A stretch of 20,847 bases of DNA from Reticulomyxa filosa (Eukaryota > Foraminifera > Reticulomyxidae). The stretch covers positions 1 to 20,847 of the forward strand of contig ASPP01001240.1 of the NCBI GenBank assembly GCA_000512085.1. Direction: 5' to 3'. Made by a program: the position numbers and the translations under genes. Positions 1 through 9,270 of the stretch are shown here, piece by piece. The notes beneath the pieces were generated by a model. The model did not search any database. It worked only from the letters and a program-made list of their open reading frames with translations, and was not told the origin of the DNA. Position 1 is the first letter of the stretch; each line of letters begins with the position of its first letter.

Positions 1-302
1 TTCACCATTTGGCAACGTTTTTGTTACAATTCATTTTCGGGGGGGCTAGTGTCGTCGGTTTTGCATCTTGCGTGTTGTGTGACTTTGAGAGGTGGAAGTG
101 CTTTAAAGCTTACCGCGTATATTGACCTCAGTTGCTTTAAGTGTACCGTGGTGCAAATTCCTGGTAATTGAGATAGTACTCCTTTACTGGCAACAGGCGG
201 CTTGTGTGAGATTGTATCGATCCTAGCTTAGCCTTAAGAGTGTTCGACACCTTCCGGGAAATTGGCAATCTCGAGGCAAATAACAGTCTTTTGTTTTTGG
301 CA

Positions 303-574
303 GAACTCCGATGGTTGTGTAACTTCTACTGAGCCTCGGGCAAAACCGAAACCCACTCGCTGATAACAAGTTGTGAAGGCGATCCGGAAGGTCGAGTCAA
401 GGTGTCTTTACCTCAATCGGCTCTACTGCAAGCCATGATTGGACAAAATACCCAACATGGAATTGGTTCAAGCATCCGATCTAATGGTAAGGCAGATAAG
501 TTAACTACACTTCCGAACATTTCTGCTAGTGAACTATCAAATGCCTGTATGCATGGTGGCATTGGAAATGCGTT
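303..574 (+). CDS. Possible coding exon(s), unrecognised, 5' part of plus-strand gene
   Basis: A plus-strand frame is open from just after a stop at 330-332 to a stop at 576-578. It has protein-like composition, with the segment GDPEGRVKVSLPQSALLQAM at about 384-437 and then Gly/Ser/Asn-rich sequence. A plausible acceptor (TTTTTGGCAG) ends at about 302; the frame just behind it stays open only to a stop near 358, so joining the two needs a frame change. Possible donors are GTAAGG at 487 and GTAAAT at 575. I could not find a phase-compatible join to the exon that starts at 824, so the intron map is unresolved. No family is recognised. The lower AT content than in the following 2 kb, and the conserved-looking peptide, argue for coding. 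Bases 1-302 hold no frame I can defend. Confidence 0.25.
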
Positions 575-823
575 GTAAATGGAACTGGATATGGTATTGA
601 TATGCCTAAAAAATTTTCTTTCAAAATCTCAAATAACTAATTTCAAAATTAACTTCAAAACTTGAAAGATGATTGAGTATCTTGACTTGTCCAACTTCAA
701 TTCCCTTCCAAAAACAACTTTTTAGCAATGATGATGAAGGGGTCTATTTTTTTTTTTGAGCCGAAATGTATCAATCAGATCTGTATCGCAGGCCAAATAA
801 ATCAACTCTGTTTCTGAATGCAG

Positions 824-1240
824 GGCCTAAAACCCTTTTTCACTTCCGAATGGAATAGACACTGGACCAACGAAGGAAATGAGAAGATGCCACATCGACA
901 TCTGAAGAGATTTTTGCGTGACTTAATCAATGCACAGTCATTCGAAAAGATTGCTCTGCACAAATTAGAAGTGCATGAAAGGAAAATCGTGCGTCGAATT
1001 ATCACATGCAAAGTGGGGATTAAGTGAATACTTGTTCAAGATTAAAAAATTATATACTGCAGGTGGTGTGAAGAAGAAGGAACATGGATCAAATGCCCAC
1101 ATTATCAAAGACTTAGAAATGTATGGTATGCAGTAATCAAAGTATTGCTGCCGCACATCAACTTCAAGACATCGAACCTGAGAAGTTTAGTTGTCGATGA
1201 ACTTTCAAAGTTCGTTGTTGCAACTGGAAGGAAAATTTAA
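824..1240 (+). CDS. 3' end of an unrecognised spliced gene (two exons, about 124 residues)
   Basis: Exon 824-1023 follows an acceptor (CTGAATGCAG) and ends at a GTGAAT donor. A 39-nt intron (1024-1062, ending TATACTGCAG) leads in phase to exon 1063-1240, which ends with TAA. The joined peptide is basic and aromatic-rich: SEWNRHWTNEGNEK, then HLKRFLRDLINAQSFEKI, then ERKIVRRIITCKVGIKW, then GTWIKCPHYQRLRNVWYAVI, then a terminus in VVATGRKI. The spacing of W, C and R residues (TCK-W-KCP-RNVWY) looks like a conserved domain, but I do not recognise it. The ATG at 818-820 precedes the acceptor, so it is probably not the real start and the gene should extend upstream. Splice phase is exact. The intron is unusually short but in keeping with small introns elsewhere here. 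Confidence 0.45.
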
Positions 1241-1534
1241 ATGTTTCATTTGTTTGAAACACTTTTTCACAATCTAAAATACAAATTTTGATTGACAATT
1301 TTTTAGTCAAATTTTTAATTTGTGATTCCGTTTTGTTTGACAAGTTGTAATCATTTTGTTTTCTCTTAATATTTGCACAATGACCTATTTTGGTCCGATA
1401 CTGAACTTGCTTTTGTTTGCACTTTGGGTTATGACAAGTGCCAAAATCAGTGATAAGTGAAAGATGAAGCAATGAGTAATCTGACACCTTCACACCATCA
1501 CTGTGCAAAAGTTTAAAAAAATCATCGTTAATTT

Positions 1535-1960
1535 GACTCCAAGCTTTTCTCTTGCTTTTCGAATCACTTCACACTTTACATAATCACTTGGATGTTGTCC
1601 ACAATATAACACAAGTTTGTATTTACTTGGGTCATTCTTGTTTCTGCATTTTCTATTTCGTGATTAGCCAATCTTCGATACTTACACACTTTGCGTTTCT
1701 TTGGGCATTCACTATCAATATAGTTTAATCTGTAGCAGTCTCTGCATTGCTTGAAATGAGTTTTTGATCTTAATTTGTTTTTATCAAATGTTCCACTTTC
1801 ACCATTGAATATCCAATATGAATATGCTGTCTTTCATTATCTTAATAATATCTTCAGTCTTGTATATAATCACTTTTAAAACTGTCATCTTATGTAGTTG
1901 TTTAACTTCTTGTATTTGATATACATAATCTGTCAATGTCTCCTTAATGTCATTGTCGCT
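1535..1960 (-). pseudogene. Decayed retrotransposon gag/ORF1-like zinc-knuckle segment
   Basis: Read on the minus strand, two overlapping frames give the remains of a triple zinc knuckle of the kind found in non-LTR retrotransposon ORF1 (gag-like) proteins. Knuckle 1 is QCRDCYRLNYIDSEC, a C-x2-C-x4-(H to Y)-x4-C. Knuckle 2 begins KVCKYRRLANHE, with its second Cys replaced by Arg, and continues into KC only after a frame change. Knuckle 3 is LYCGQHPSDYVKC followed by EVIRKARE, which resembles the usual C-G-x-H-P-x-x-Y-x-x-C block. Upstream, TVLKVIIYKTEDIIKIMKDS could be part of the RNA-binding region, but it is joined by another frame break and an in-frame stop. Frame breaks plus lost ligands mark it as dead. 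A minus-strand frame continuing to 1164 has no recognisable content and overlaps the plus-strand exon ending at 1240. No reverse transcriptase is seen. Confidence 0.6.
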
Positions 1961-2750
1961 TTCCACACAAAAAAAAAAAGCTTTATCAGTATCTTATATT
2001 GTCAATGAATTTGTATCCTTGTTAACTAATGCTGGAATAAATCATATTTTATTATTGTTTAATTTCTTTAATTATGTAAATATATTTCTTGTGTTTCGTT
2101 CATGTAGAAAATTGATAATGTTTACTATATGTTGATGTTTTTCTAGGTGTAGTTTCCTTCTAGCTCTTTTATTCATTATCAAATTCATTTTTGACTTTGT
2201 TTATGAAATATGTTCTTTGATTTTTGAAATTTCTTTCTTAATGACATAAACTATCACTTTAACATTTTATTTATATTGTTTTAATATCAATTGTCACTTC
2301 TCCAGTTTCAACAACACATTTTGTCCAAAATTCGACTGCTTTGTATAAATGATCTCGATCTCTTGATACAATTTGATCAATATATTTTATCCAATTATCA
2401 ATATTCTTTTTTAATCTAAATCTAAATTGTTCACAATATCTTGACATATTTCAAATCAACATTTGCATCAACTTCTAGTTAATTGACTATAATAAGTATT
2501 TGATATTGATTTAATTTATGTCAATTCAAATTTAGCTATAATATTTAATTAAAATCAGATTTCTTATTCTATTAAATTGTTACAATACCACAATTGAATA
2601 TACTATATGAATATCGTTGTCTTTAAATACTTAACAATATCTTTAGTATTGAATATAATCACTTTAACTATTATCATATTATTTAATCATTCAAATTTAT
2701 ATATTTGATATACTTAATCTTCTAATATCTACTTGATTTTACAATCTTTT
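1798..2750 (-). repeat. Two diverged direct copies of a retroelement segment (1798-1960 and about 2587-2750)
   Basis: The stretch beginning ACCATTGAATATCCAATATG at about 1799 recurs at about 2589 in the same orientation as ACCACAATTGAATATACTAT. Shared blocks then follow in the same order: TATAATCACTTT, then a TTTGATATAC-type block, then TAATCT. Similarity fades into low-complexity A/T on either side, with weaker matches further upstream (a TTA-x-TAATGCT-like block near 2023 and an AATGCT block near 2798). This is best read as two copies of the same element, or a tandem duplication of it, in different stages of decay. Identity estimates need an alignment. Confidence 0.5.
2271..2447 (-). pseudogene. 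58-residue ORF fragment, probable upstream part of the decayed element
   Basis: A minus-strand ORF starts at an ATG (2445-2447), MSRYCEQFRFRLKKNI, continues through IKYIDQIVSRDRDHLYKAVE and FWTKCVVETGE, and stops at TAA (2271-2273). Composition is protein-like despite the AT-rich setting, and it lies upstream of the zinc-knuckle remnant in the same orientation, so it may be an N-terminal piece of the same element. There is no homology I recognise. Between it and the knuckle region the sequence is full of stops in all frames. Confidence 0.3.
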
Positions 2751-3102
2751 TATCTAGTAATTGAATCATTAAATATATATTCATTTCATTATTAGTCAAT
2801 GCTTCAAAGTTTTTCTTTTATTCAATATTGAATGTCTTATGATAAATATCAAATATTAGTTCATTACAATTATTTGTTTACTATCTTGATTTTCTTTTGT
2901 TACATAATTTTCATAAGATCACGAATATAATGATATCAATGCTTTCTAAGTGAATAATACAGTATTTACAAAAAACTATTTTGTATCTTTAAATAATATG
3001 TTAGTGTCTTTTTTCAAATACATATATCATTTTTAATGTTAACAAAAATTCATTTTAAAAAAATTTTCCAAAATTATGTTAATTATACAATATTGCCTAA
3101 TA
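2751..3102. other. AT-rich spacer with no gene seen
   Basis: This is about 350 bp of extremely A/T-rich sequence with stops in all frames. Parts resemble the upstream part of the decayed element, but too weakly to annotate. It separates the retroelement remnants from the 3' end of the acyltransferase gene. Confidence 0.6.
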
Positions 3103-4534
3103 TCAACTATGATATAAACGTAAAGTCAACAGTAGTGGTACAACAAATAATGGAGATAACAATAAAATGTAACCGAATACCCACAAACGAATGACAGCTT
3201 TACTAGCATTAGTAGAAATTTTGAGTTTTTGTTCAATGATAATGCAGGCCCATTGAATGAAAAAGTAAAGAATCATCAAAGATAATCCCGTTGTAATATA
3301 AACTGCACTGCTAAAATCTCGATTTGTATTGTCATTGAAAAAAGGAGCATCTTTGATAACCAAATACAATGGATAAAAGTGAAATAATGCAGAGCAAATA
3401 AAAGTGGCCAAAGCGGATATATGAAAGCTTGTTTTTTTACTGAATTGACAAGCCCGATCATTTGACGAGTTATGATTTCGACAACAAATGAAATCCTCAA
3501 TGTTGTATTCAATCAACAAACGAGTTGAAATATTTGGTTTTTTTTGTCAATGCTTTGATCATCTGTTATCATATATTGTTGTAACTACATAAGAAAAAAG
3601 ATGAAAATAAAGAAACAGATTGCCTGCGTCTTTTGACTTTCTCAGGTTGTTTTCTTTGTATATATGTGCACATGTAAACCAAACTAATGTGAGTACTCCG
3701 CCAATGATACAAAGAATTCATGGAGGGAATAAAAATAAACTGTTTCAATAAGGATTGGATGACAATATTGAACCTTTTTCCCCAAAATTCTTGGACAGAC
3801 AATGACAAATAGGGTGACTGCATGGTGGAAGGTACGTCCAAGTGAAATGGAAGCAAGAGCATCCTATAAAAGCAATCGATGCAATACAATCCACAAATGA
3901 GATAGACCACGTGGACAGTCAGCATCCATATTAAGTAAATGTATTTTGCTGTCATCATTTGTGCATCGACAGTGTCACTATCTATCATATTATGCATATT
4001 ATAACCATGTTGTGGTTGTTGCTGTTGCTGATAGTGGGGATAGGAAACACCACGATCAGTTGCAAAGGGAAAAAACGAAAATAAATTGCCTCCACGTTGA
4101 TGATGTTCGACAAAATGCTGACAAAGAAAATTGCACCCGCATTTAATGTCGCATTGCGCAACAGTTCCAGAAACAGATAGTTACGATGTCGAGGATAAAC
4201 GGTCCTTAAATCGTGAAAGAAATGCACAAACGCGACCCGTATCAAAGGCGCGTATTTACGAGACGAGAAGAACATATCACCGTCGGAAGGGCCTGCGATT
4301 GTGGCGTGAGGCCCGAATGAAGTGGAAGAAGAAGATTGAGAAAGAGGAAGAGAAGAAGGAGAAGGAAATTGGTTGGTCAGTGACGCCATTATGTCTTTGC
4401 TTCCACAAGTGCCTAGTAATTGATAGCGTCTCCGTTCATCACTATTCAGGTCGTCATCGTCATCATTGTTGTTGTGACCACTGTTGTCATCACTGTCATC
4501 ATAACCATAGTTGTTCATATTGTTATTATTATTA

Positions 4535-4581
<47 letters not shown>

Positions 4582-5334
4582 GTTGTCATGGCCATCTCTG
4601 TATGCATTGTCATAACCGCTGTCATTTCCATTCCCTGCTCTCTGTGTGTATGGCGGTCCTTGTCCTTGTCTTTGTTCTTTGAACTCTTCGTCGTCTTCTC
4701 TTTGCTTCGAATCCTCATTTTCTTTTTCACTGTTCTCTCCGTCCACTTTTCCTTCTCTCTTTTTTACTTGCATTTCGTCGTCTTTTTTTGAATTGGCGAA
4801 ATCCCGCCCGTCGGACCCTTCTTTCTTGCGCTCGCGCAAGCTGCTTCCGATTATTGGAATCGCCATTTTGTCTTTGTGCGTGTATGCCATTGCCACGGCC
4901 CCTGTCCCCGTGGACGACGAGGACTCGATCGGAGCGGACGACCACAGCGCATTGCGCAGTTGAATTAGACGAAGGGTGTGCGTCACACTGATCAACCCGT
5001 AAATGCCACGAAACAATGGGGCTTGTAGATACCATGGAATCACATTTCCCAAAAACGCTAACACAAATGGAAAGGTGTGGCGAAATATCAATGTCAACAG
5101 GGATAAAAATGATAATCTTGATAGTTCCTGATGAGGAGGTGTGGGCATCAGCAATGGAGCTATCACGAACATTGCATACCATAAGCTTATTAAAACTGCA
5201 TCGTTATATAGCCACAGTAGTCCGTCCTTTGACTTGTGGGGCACTAATGACTTTATTATTTCCCACATTGTCAGTGAGCTGTCATCTATATTCTCAAGGT
5301 TCTTTAGTTGCTCAAGATTTGGTTTCGGATCCAT
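3103..5334 (-). CDS. Wax-synthase-like membrane-bound O-acyltransferase with long Asn-rich insert
   Basis: This is probably an ER-membrane acyltransferase that transfers an acyl group from acyl-CoA to a fatty alcohol or other lipid alcohol. The C-terminal half carries the wax-synthase signature: SLSVQEFWGKRFNIVIQSLL (compare FWGRRW-N/H), then ATFICSALFHFYPLY, which holds the expected catalytic His (compare TFxVSGLxHE). Several hydrophobic helices follow, ending at RLYHS. The start at ATG 5334 gives MDPKPNLEQ and two or three N-terminal membrane segments. A long Lys/Glu/Asp-rich and poly-Asn insert (about residues 145-330) separates these from the catalytic part, which is longer than usual for the family. 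Exon 3711-5334 joins 3103-3439 in phase (donor GTATCA, acceptor ATTCAG, 271-bp intron). Near 4112-4115 the frame must move by one base: the open frame before it and the wax-synthase frame after it overlap with no usable intron. Total length is about 650 residues. Substrate is unknown. Confidence 0.72.
4537..4581 (+). repeat. (ATT)15 microsatellite encoding an Asn run on the minus strand
   Basis: Fifteen uninterrupted ATT units, extended by an imperfect unit (ATC) and more ATT units just upstream. On the minus strand they read AAT codons and give the long Asn tract in the low-complexity insert of the acyltransferase. Flanking codons continue as Asn/Asp. The plus-strand poly-Ile and poly-Tyr frames here are shadows of this repeat. 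Such a tract is expected to vary in length between strains. Confidence 0.95.
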
Positions 5335-5673
5335 GAACAAATCTATATATCAAAAAATCTTGAAGAATAATTGTCATACCCTTTTTTTTTTTTTTTTGCT
5401 CCTGGTTGACACGAAATATAAATTTTTCTGATTGATTTGTCGCTGAAGATGACACATTTAATTAGAAAATGGTAAAACTTGCATTTATAAATACGGCCAC
5501 TCTGTGCCATAATCAAAATATGAAAGATAAGCATTTTGTGTGTTAGTTTTTACAGTGGTGGGCTTTATGACAATTTTGTTAAGGACTTTATTTGAAAAAA
5601 TGAAACCAAACAAACATCCTCCTCAAAAGCGAAGAATATTAAAAAATGAAAAATGGACACGCTGCACGAGCTT
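5335..5673. other. Short intergenic spacer between two minus-strand genes
   Basis: About 340 bp between the stop of the receptor gene (5674) and the ATG of the acyltransferase gene (5334). It should hold the receptor's 3' UTR and poly(A) signal and the acyltransferase promoter. An oligo-T tract lies near 5384-5398. No ORF of substance or structural RNA is seen. Confidence 0.6.
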
Positions 5674-6897
5674 CTAATGTGTTTGGAGTGCGGTTGATTT
5701 GAAAAAGTGTTTTGACACAACAAAAAACGCAACAGCATTGCAAAGCCCACCTATCGAGGAAGTCAAAGAGCGAAAGAAAGTAATCACAAACGAAGGATCT
5801 GAATAGTAAAAGGCCCAAATGCGACGAATGGTCGGAGGGGTCCAGCATACTAAAAGAATGATGGGATACAATATCATCAGTTTGACAGAGCGTTTAGCTC
5901 GCGAGTCACGCGTGGGCAATGCAATGGAAGACGATGGTACACTCTCGTTCGGATTGTGATAGTTGCCGACATTTATCAAAGGTATTTTAAACCCTTTTTT
6001 TGTGTCCTGCGCATCGTATCCATCATCTGGACTGGAGTCTTTCTCGTCCTCGTTTTCGAGCGCGTCGTTGTTCACGTCATTGGCCTTTCGAATATGTATG
6101 TATGACAGTACCAATGCAATCAATGCCATGAACAGCGCTAGCCACATCCACAGGTAAAAGCTCAGAGAAGACAATACCAAGTTCTTCTCCTTGAAAAAAC
6201 ACCATCCACCTTTTTTTTTTTTTTTTTTTTTTTGAGGAGGGGGGATCATGAATCAGAAACAATTGTTGGCTCCAAATTTTTTGGGGGCTATCATATAAAA
6301 AAAAGGAGAGCACGTGCAACATTTGCAAACCAAGTTGCTCATAAGTGCCCAACGCCCACGGCACAACAGCAGCTGTAAACGCGACCAAGGTCACAATGCA
6401 CAGGGAAATATGCAAAGAGAGCTTCATTTGGACTGGCGTGTCTTGGTATGTCAATCGTATGATGTAAAAGGACAACAGCCCTACCCAAATAAACGATGCT
6501 GTCCCTCCGAATACGGTCAATGCAGCTATGATAAGCACAATACATATTCCCCCCCTCCTTTTCCAGTGCGTTCCTTACACTTTTACAACTGCACACACTC
6601 TTTCTCTTGTCTATAGATTCGCAAGCCTTCTTATCTTTATTTTCCTCTTCAAATTCTTCCTCTCTCTCTCTTCTGATTTGTACCTTGGAGATTGCACCCG
6701 AAAGTATCCGTTTTTTGAAATCCAAAAGTACCGCCTATTGAACGGATCATATCGAATAGAGAAATAAACCAGAGCACTTGCAATAGTTTGTTGTTTCTCG
6801 GGACTTGCTTGTAAAAAGCAAACACGGTGAGTGTGCCTAATAAAGAAAGAATGGAACCAATAAGTATTGTAATCTCAATTATCCTGGAATCAGACAT
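5674..6897 (-). CDS. cAMP-receptor-like seven-transmembrane GPCR
   Basis: A plasma-membrane receptor resembling the Dictyostelium cAR / cAR-like (class E) family. Three exons close in phase: 6684-6897, 6331-6525 and 5674-6209, giving 314 residues from MSDSRIIEIT to ALQTH. Seven helices are visible, in order: ITILIGSILSLLGTLTVF; LLQVLWFISLFDMIRSIGG; ALTVFGGTASFIWVGLLSFY; LHISLCIVTLVAFTAAVV; YLWMWLALFMALIALVLSY; LMILYPIILLVCWTPPTIRR; VITFFRSLTSSIGGLCNAV. A GCNLQ Cys before TM3 (about C68) and GGWCFF in loop 2 (about C140) provide the expected disulfide pair. The third intracellular loop is acidic (NEDEKDSSPDDG). The C-tail after TM7 is only about 15 residues, far shorter than in the slime-mould receptors, which are phosphorylated on long tails. 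Introns are 158 and 121 bp, and the second ends in A23 followed by G. Ligand is not known. The family match is strong and the subfamily is less certain. Confidence 0.85.
6211..6233 (+). repeat. T23 tract (A23 on the coding strand) abutting a 3' splice site
   Basis: The 23 T residues on the plus strand are 23 A residues in the receptor pre-mRNA. They are followed at once by the G of the AG acceptor (6210) and then exon 3 (GTGGATGG). The tract sits where a polypyrimidine tract would normally be. The exon join is fixed by phase and by the conserved GGWC motif, so the placement is firm. The exact tract length may be affected by sequencing. Confidence 0.85.
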
Positions 6898-7537
6898 TTT
6901 TGACGACAATATATTATTGGCAAAAATTATTTTTTTTCTTTTCCACTCCAATTCTTTCTCCCTATCACCAAATCAATAAAAATTAACTTTCAAAGTTGTA
7001 GGGATTGCGAATATGTTGTTTAAATTATTCGCATTAACCAAAATTTATTTTTCGCACGAGAAATAGAAACTAAAATAGTTTCTTTATCCAAGCTGAGCAG
7101 ACGGCTTTTTTAAGCTCTTTGGTCTGGAACCAAGCGTAAAAAGAGACTACAACACGTTATCACATCTGAGAAAAAAATTAAAAGTTTACGATACAAAGCA
7201 AATTGAAAAGGTTTATCATAATAAAATGTGATATCTTTGGATATCCTAGTTCGAATGAATGTACGAGCCTTTACCTGTCGAAGGATTTCCAACCAGACAA
7301 GAACAAAAAAGTTGCATCATACATTTACGAACAGTCAATTTTATTTGAGATGAATTATTTGTTTCTTTTTGCTATCATGTTCTGATTGAAGTTAGGAAGT
7401 ATTTGCTCCCTCTTTCAAAAAAAATTTACTAAGCCGAAAAGGTTACTTTAACAAAAACTTTAAAGTTCAAAAAGGAAATTTAGATTTTGTAGCAGCTATA
7501 AAATAATTCGTTGCTGCACTGGGGTTTGGCTGGAAAA
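6898..7537. promoter_or_regulatory. Divergent intergenic region between receptor gene and RRM gene
   Basis: About 640 bp separates the minus-strand ATG of the receptor (6897) from the first plus-strand ATG of the RRM gene (7538), so the promoters of both should lie here. The sequence is A/T-rich, with short ORFs on both strands that I take as chance. A small hairpin (TTGGT, 5-nt loop, ACCAA) sits near 7119-7133. No clear TATA box or initiator can be assigned by eye. Confidence 0.5.
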
Positions 7538-7582
7538 ATGTCGGAGAACCAGTCTAAAAATTTGAACAGCGGTGACACCTAA
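7538..7582 (+). other. 14-codon upstream ORF, in frame with the RRM CDS
   Basis: ATG at 7538 opens MSENQSKNLNSGDT and stops at TAA 7580-7582. The main ATG follows at 7625, in the same frame, with no further stop between. It could be a translated uORF that limits reinitiation at 7625. It could also be a true N-terminal exon whose stop lies in a small intron, although the obvious GTGACA donor and AACAAG acceptor do not join in frame. A third option is a site of stop readthrough. The peptide composition resembles the Asn/Ser/Glu-rich N-terminus downstream. Confidence 0.4.
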
Positions 7583-7624
7583 GTTTTATGTGTTGTAACT
7601 AACAAGCCTGAAACAAAAAAAGGG

Positions 7625-9270
7625 ATGGCTTTGCAAATAGACGACGGTCACGAAGAGCAGGGCGAAAAAAATAGCAAAGACATGCCGGGCGATGGCGTGC
7701 CAGGCGAGGCTCAAAATGATTTAAACAATGTGAAGCTTGAATCGGAACCAGAGGTCAAGCAAATGGAAAATCTTGACAAAGAAATGTCAAGCTTGAACAT
7801 TAATGAAAAACCTCGCTTTGTTGCTCGGCTTCGAGGCTTGCCGTGGAGCGCCCGTGAAAAAGAAATCAAGGAATTTTTCAAAGACGAAAAAATTGTTGAA
7901 ATCCAAGTCGTGTTTTCACCAGATGGAAAGGCCTCGGGTGTGTGCGTACTTTTTCATGTCTTTGTGTCCGCTTGTTTATTTTTTAAGGGTCCTGTTTTTC
8001 TTCCCCCTTTCCAACAGGAGTGCGAAATTTCGTACACTTTCACATACTTATACATGGGGGAAACTAATGATAGGAGAAGCTTTTATAGAATTTGAATCGT
8101 TGAATGATTTTCAGAGTGCGTACTCGAAAAATAAGCAAAACTTGGGTCACAGATACATTGAGATATTTAAGGCAACAGGCAATGACATTGATGTGGCAAG
8201 TGGACGAACTTCAAGAGCGTCGTGTGTTTCACCCAAAACCCAATATATTGTCCGAATGAGAGGTTTGCCTTATGAAGCTACGGAAAATGACGTGAATAAA
8301 TTTTTCAGTGATTTGAATATTGGTATGTGAACCTAATGCTGTCACACTTTTTTTTTGAAAAAAAAGGGACGACATCCAGGTCATGTTTTGAAATTGTATT
8401 GTGGACACACACAGTGGCAGTGCATTTAATTAAAGATGATTTGGGCCGTCCAAGTGGAGAAGGTTTTGTTGAATTTGCGAGTGAAGACGACGTTAATAGT
8501 GCCATGACCAAACACAGACATAACATTGGACGGCGATATATTGAATTATTTCGCAGTGGACGAGATGACTTAACAAAAATGTTGGGATTGTCGCAGCGAG
8601 GTCACGTATTTGGAAGAAAGCATTTCCCTCCTCAAAAGTACAATTATCGTAAAAATCATCAGCAGAGAAGTGATATCAACTCGAGTTGTCTGTTGATGCG
8701 CGGCTTGCCTTATTCTTGTAGTGAAACGGACATTACCAAGTTCTTTCAAGAAATTGACGTTACACCTGTAAGAATTCATCGTAAAGCCGATGGGGCTGAG
8801 GCATATGTCGAATTCTGTTCAAACACGGATTGTACCAAGGCCATGACGAGACACAAAGTTGAGGAGAAGAAACAAACAATTTGATTGGACTATTTAAATA
8901 ATTATTTTTTTTCTCTTATTGTTTATAGAGCTACATTGGATCTCGTTACATCGAACTGTTTCGTGTCACATACGAAGATATGGCCCAAACTGTAGGTTTG
9001 TCCATGCCTCAGCAAAGGTCATTCGCCCCATCTAATGCTTCCAACTTTCAACAAGTGCAACGAAATGCAAATTCAATTCCCCAAAATTTGAGTTTCATGC
9101 CCAATTTCTCACAAACACGAACGCAACAAGTACCTTTACCCACGCAAAATGCACGTTCGCAGCAGTTTTATAATCAATTATTGACAAATTATCCTCTTCA
9201 CACTGACACCGGAAACTCCAGTTTACTTAATCAGCCAGGGCGTCGAGTCCCACCAACATTTTTCCGTTGA
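7625..9270 (+). CDS. hnRNP H/F / GRSF1-like protein with three quasi-RRMs
   Basis: An RNA-binding protein of the hnRNP H/F-GRSF1-ESRP group, whose quasi-RRMs bind G-rich RNA and act in splicing or other RNA processing. Four exons close exactly in phase: 7625-7937, 8074-8322, 8415-8857 and 8929-9270, giving 448 residues. Introns are 136, 92 and 71 bp with donors GTGTGT, GTATGT and GTTGAG. The N-terminus (1-60) is acidic. qRRM1 (about 63-140) has RLRGLPWSAREKEIKEFF and GHRYIEIF. qRRM2 (about 161-240) has RMRGLPYEATENDVNKFF and GEGFVEF...GRRYIELF. qRRM3 (about 275-350) has LLMRGLPYSCSETDITKFF and GSRYIELF, rebuilt across intron 3. The MRGLPY and RYIELF signatures are diagnostic of the family. 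The tail is Gln/Asn/Pro-rich and low in complexity. The ATG at 7625 was chosen as the first one downstream of the in-frame TAA. Whether it is nuclear or organellar cannot be told. Confidence 0.92.

Noticed and set aside
3276-3512. 78-codon minus-strand ORF overlapping the acyltransferase
   Set aside because: It is another frame of the exon that encodes ATFICSALFHFYPLY. The wax-synthase motif fixes the correct frame.
4131-4963. Plus-strand ORFs rich in Tyr, Ile, His or Ser
   Set aside because: They are antisense readings of the Asn/Asp/Glu-rich insert and (ATT)n tract of the acyltransferase gene.
7240-7268. Possible tRNA B-box (TAGTTCGAATGA)
   Set aside because: No matching A-box, acceptor stem or anticodon arm could be drawn around it.
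7110-7385. 60-codon ORFs on both strands in the divergent spacer
   Set aside because: They are overlapping, A/T-driven frames with no motifs, in a region expected to be promoter.
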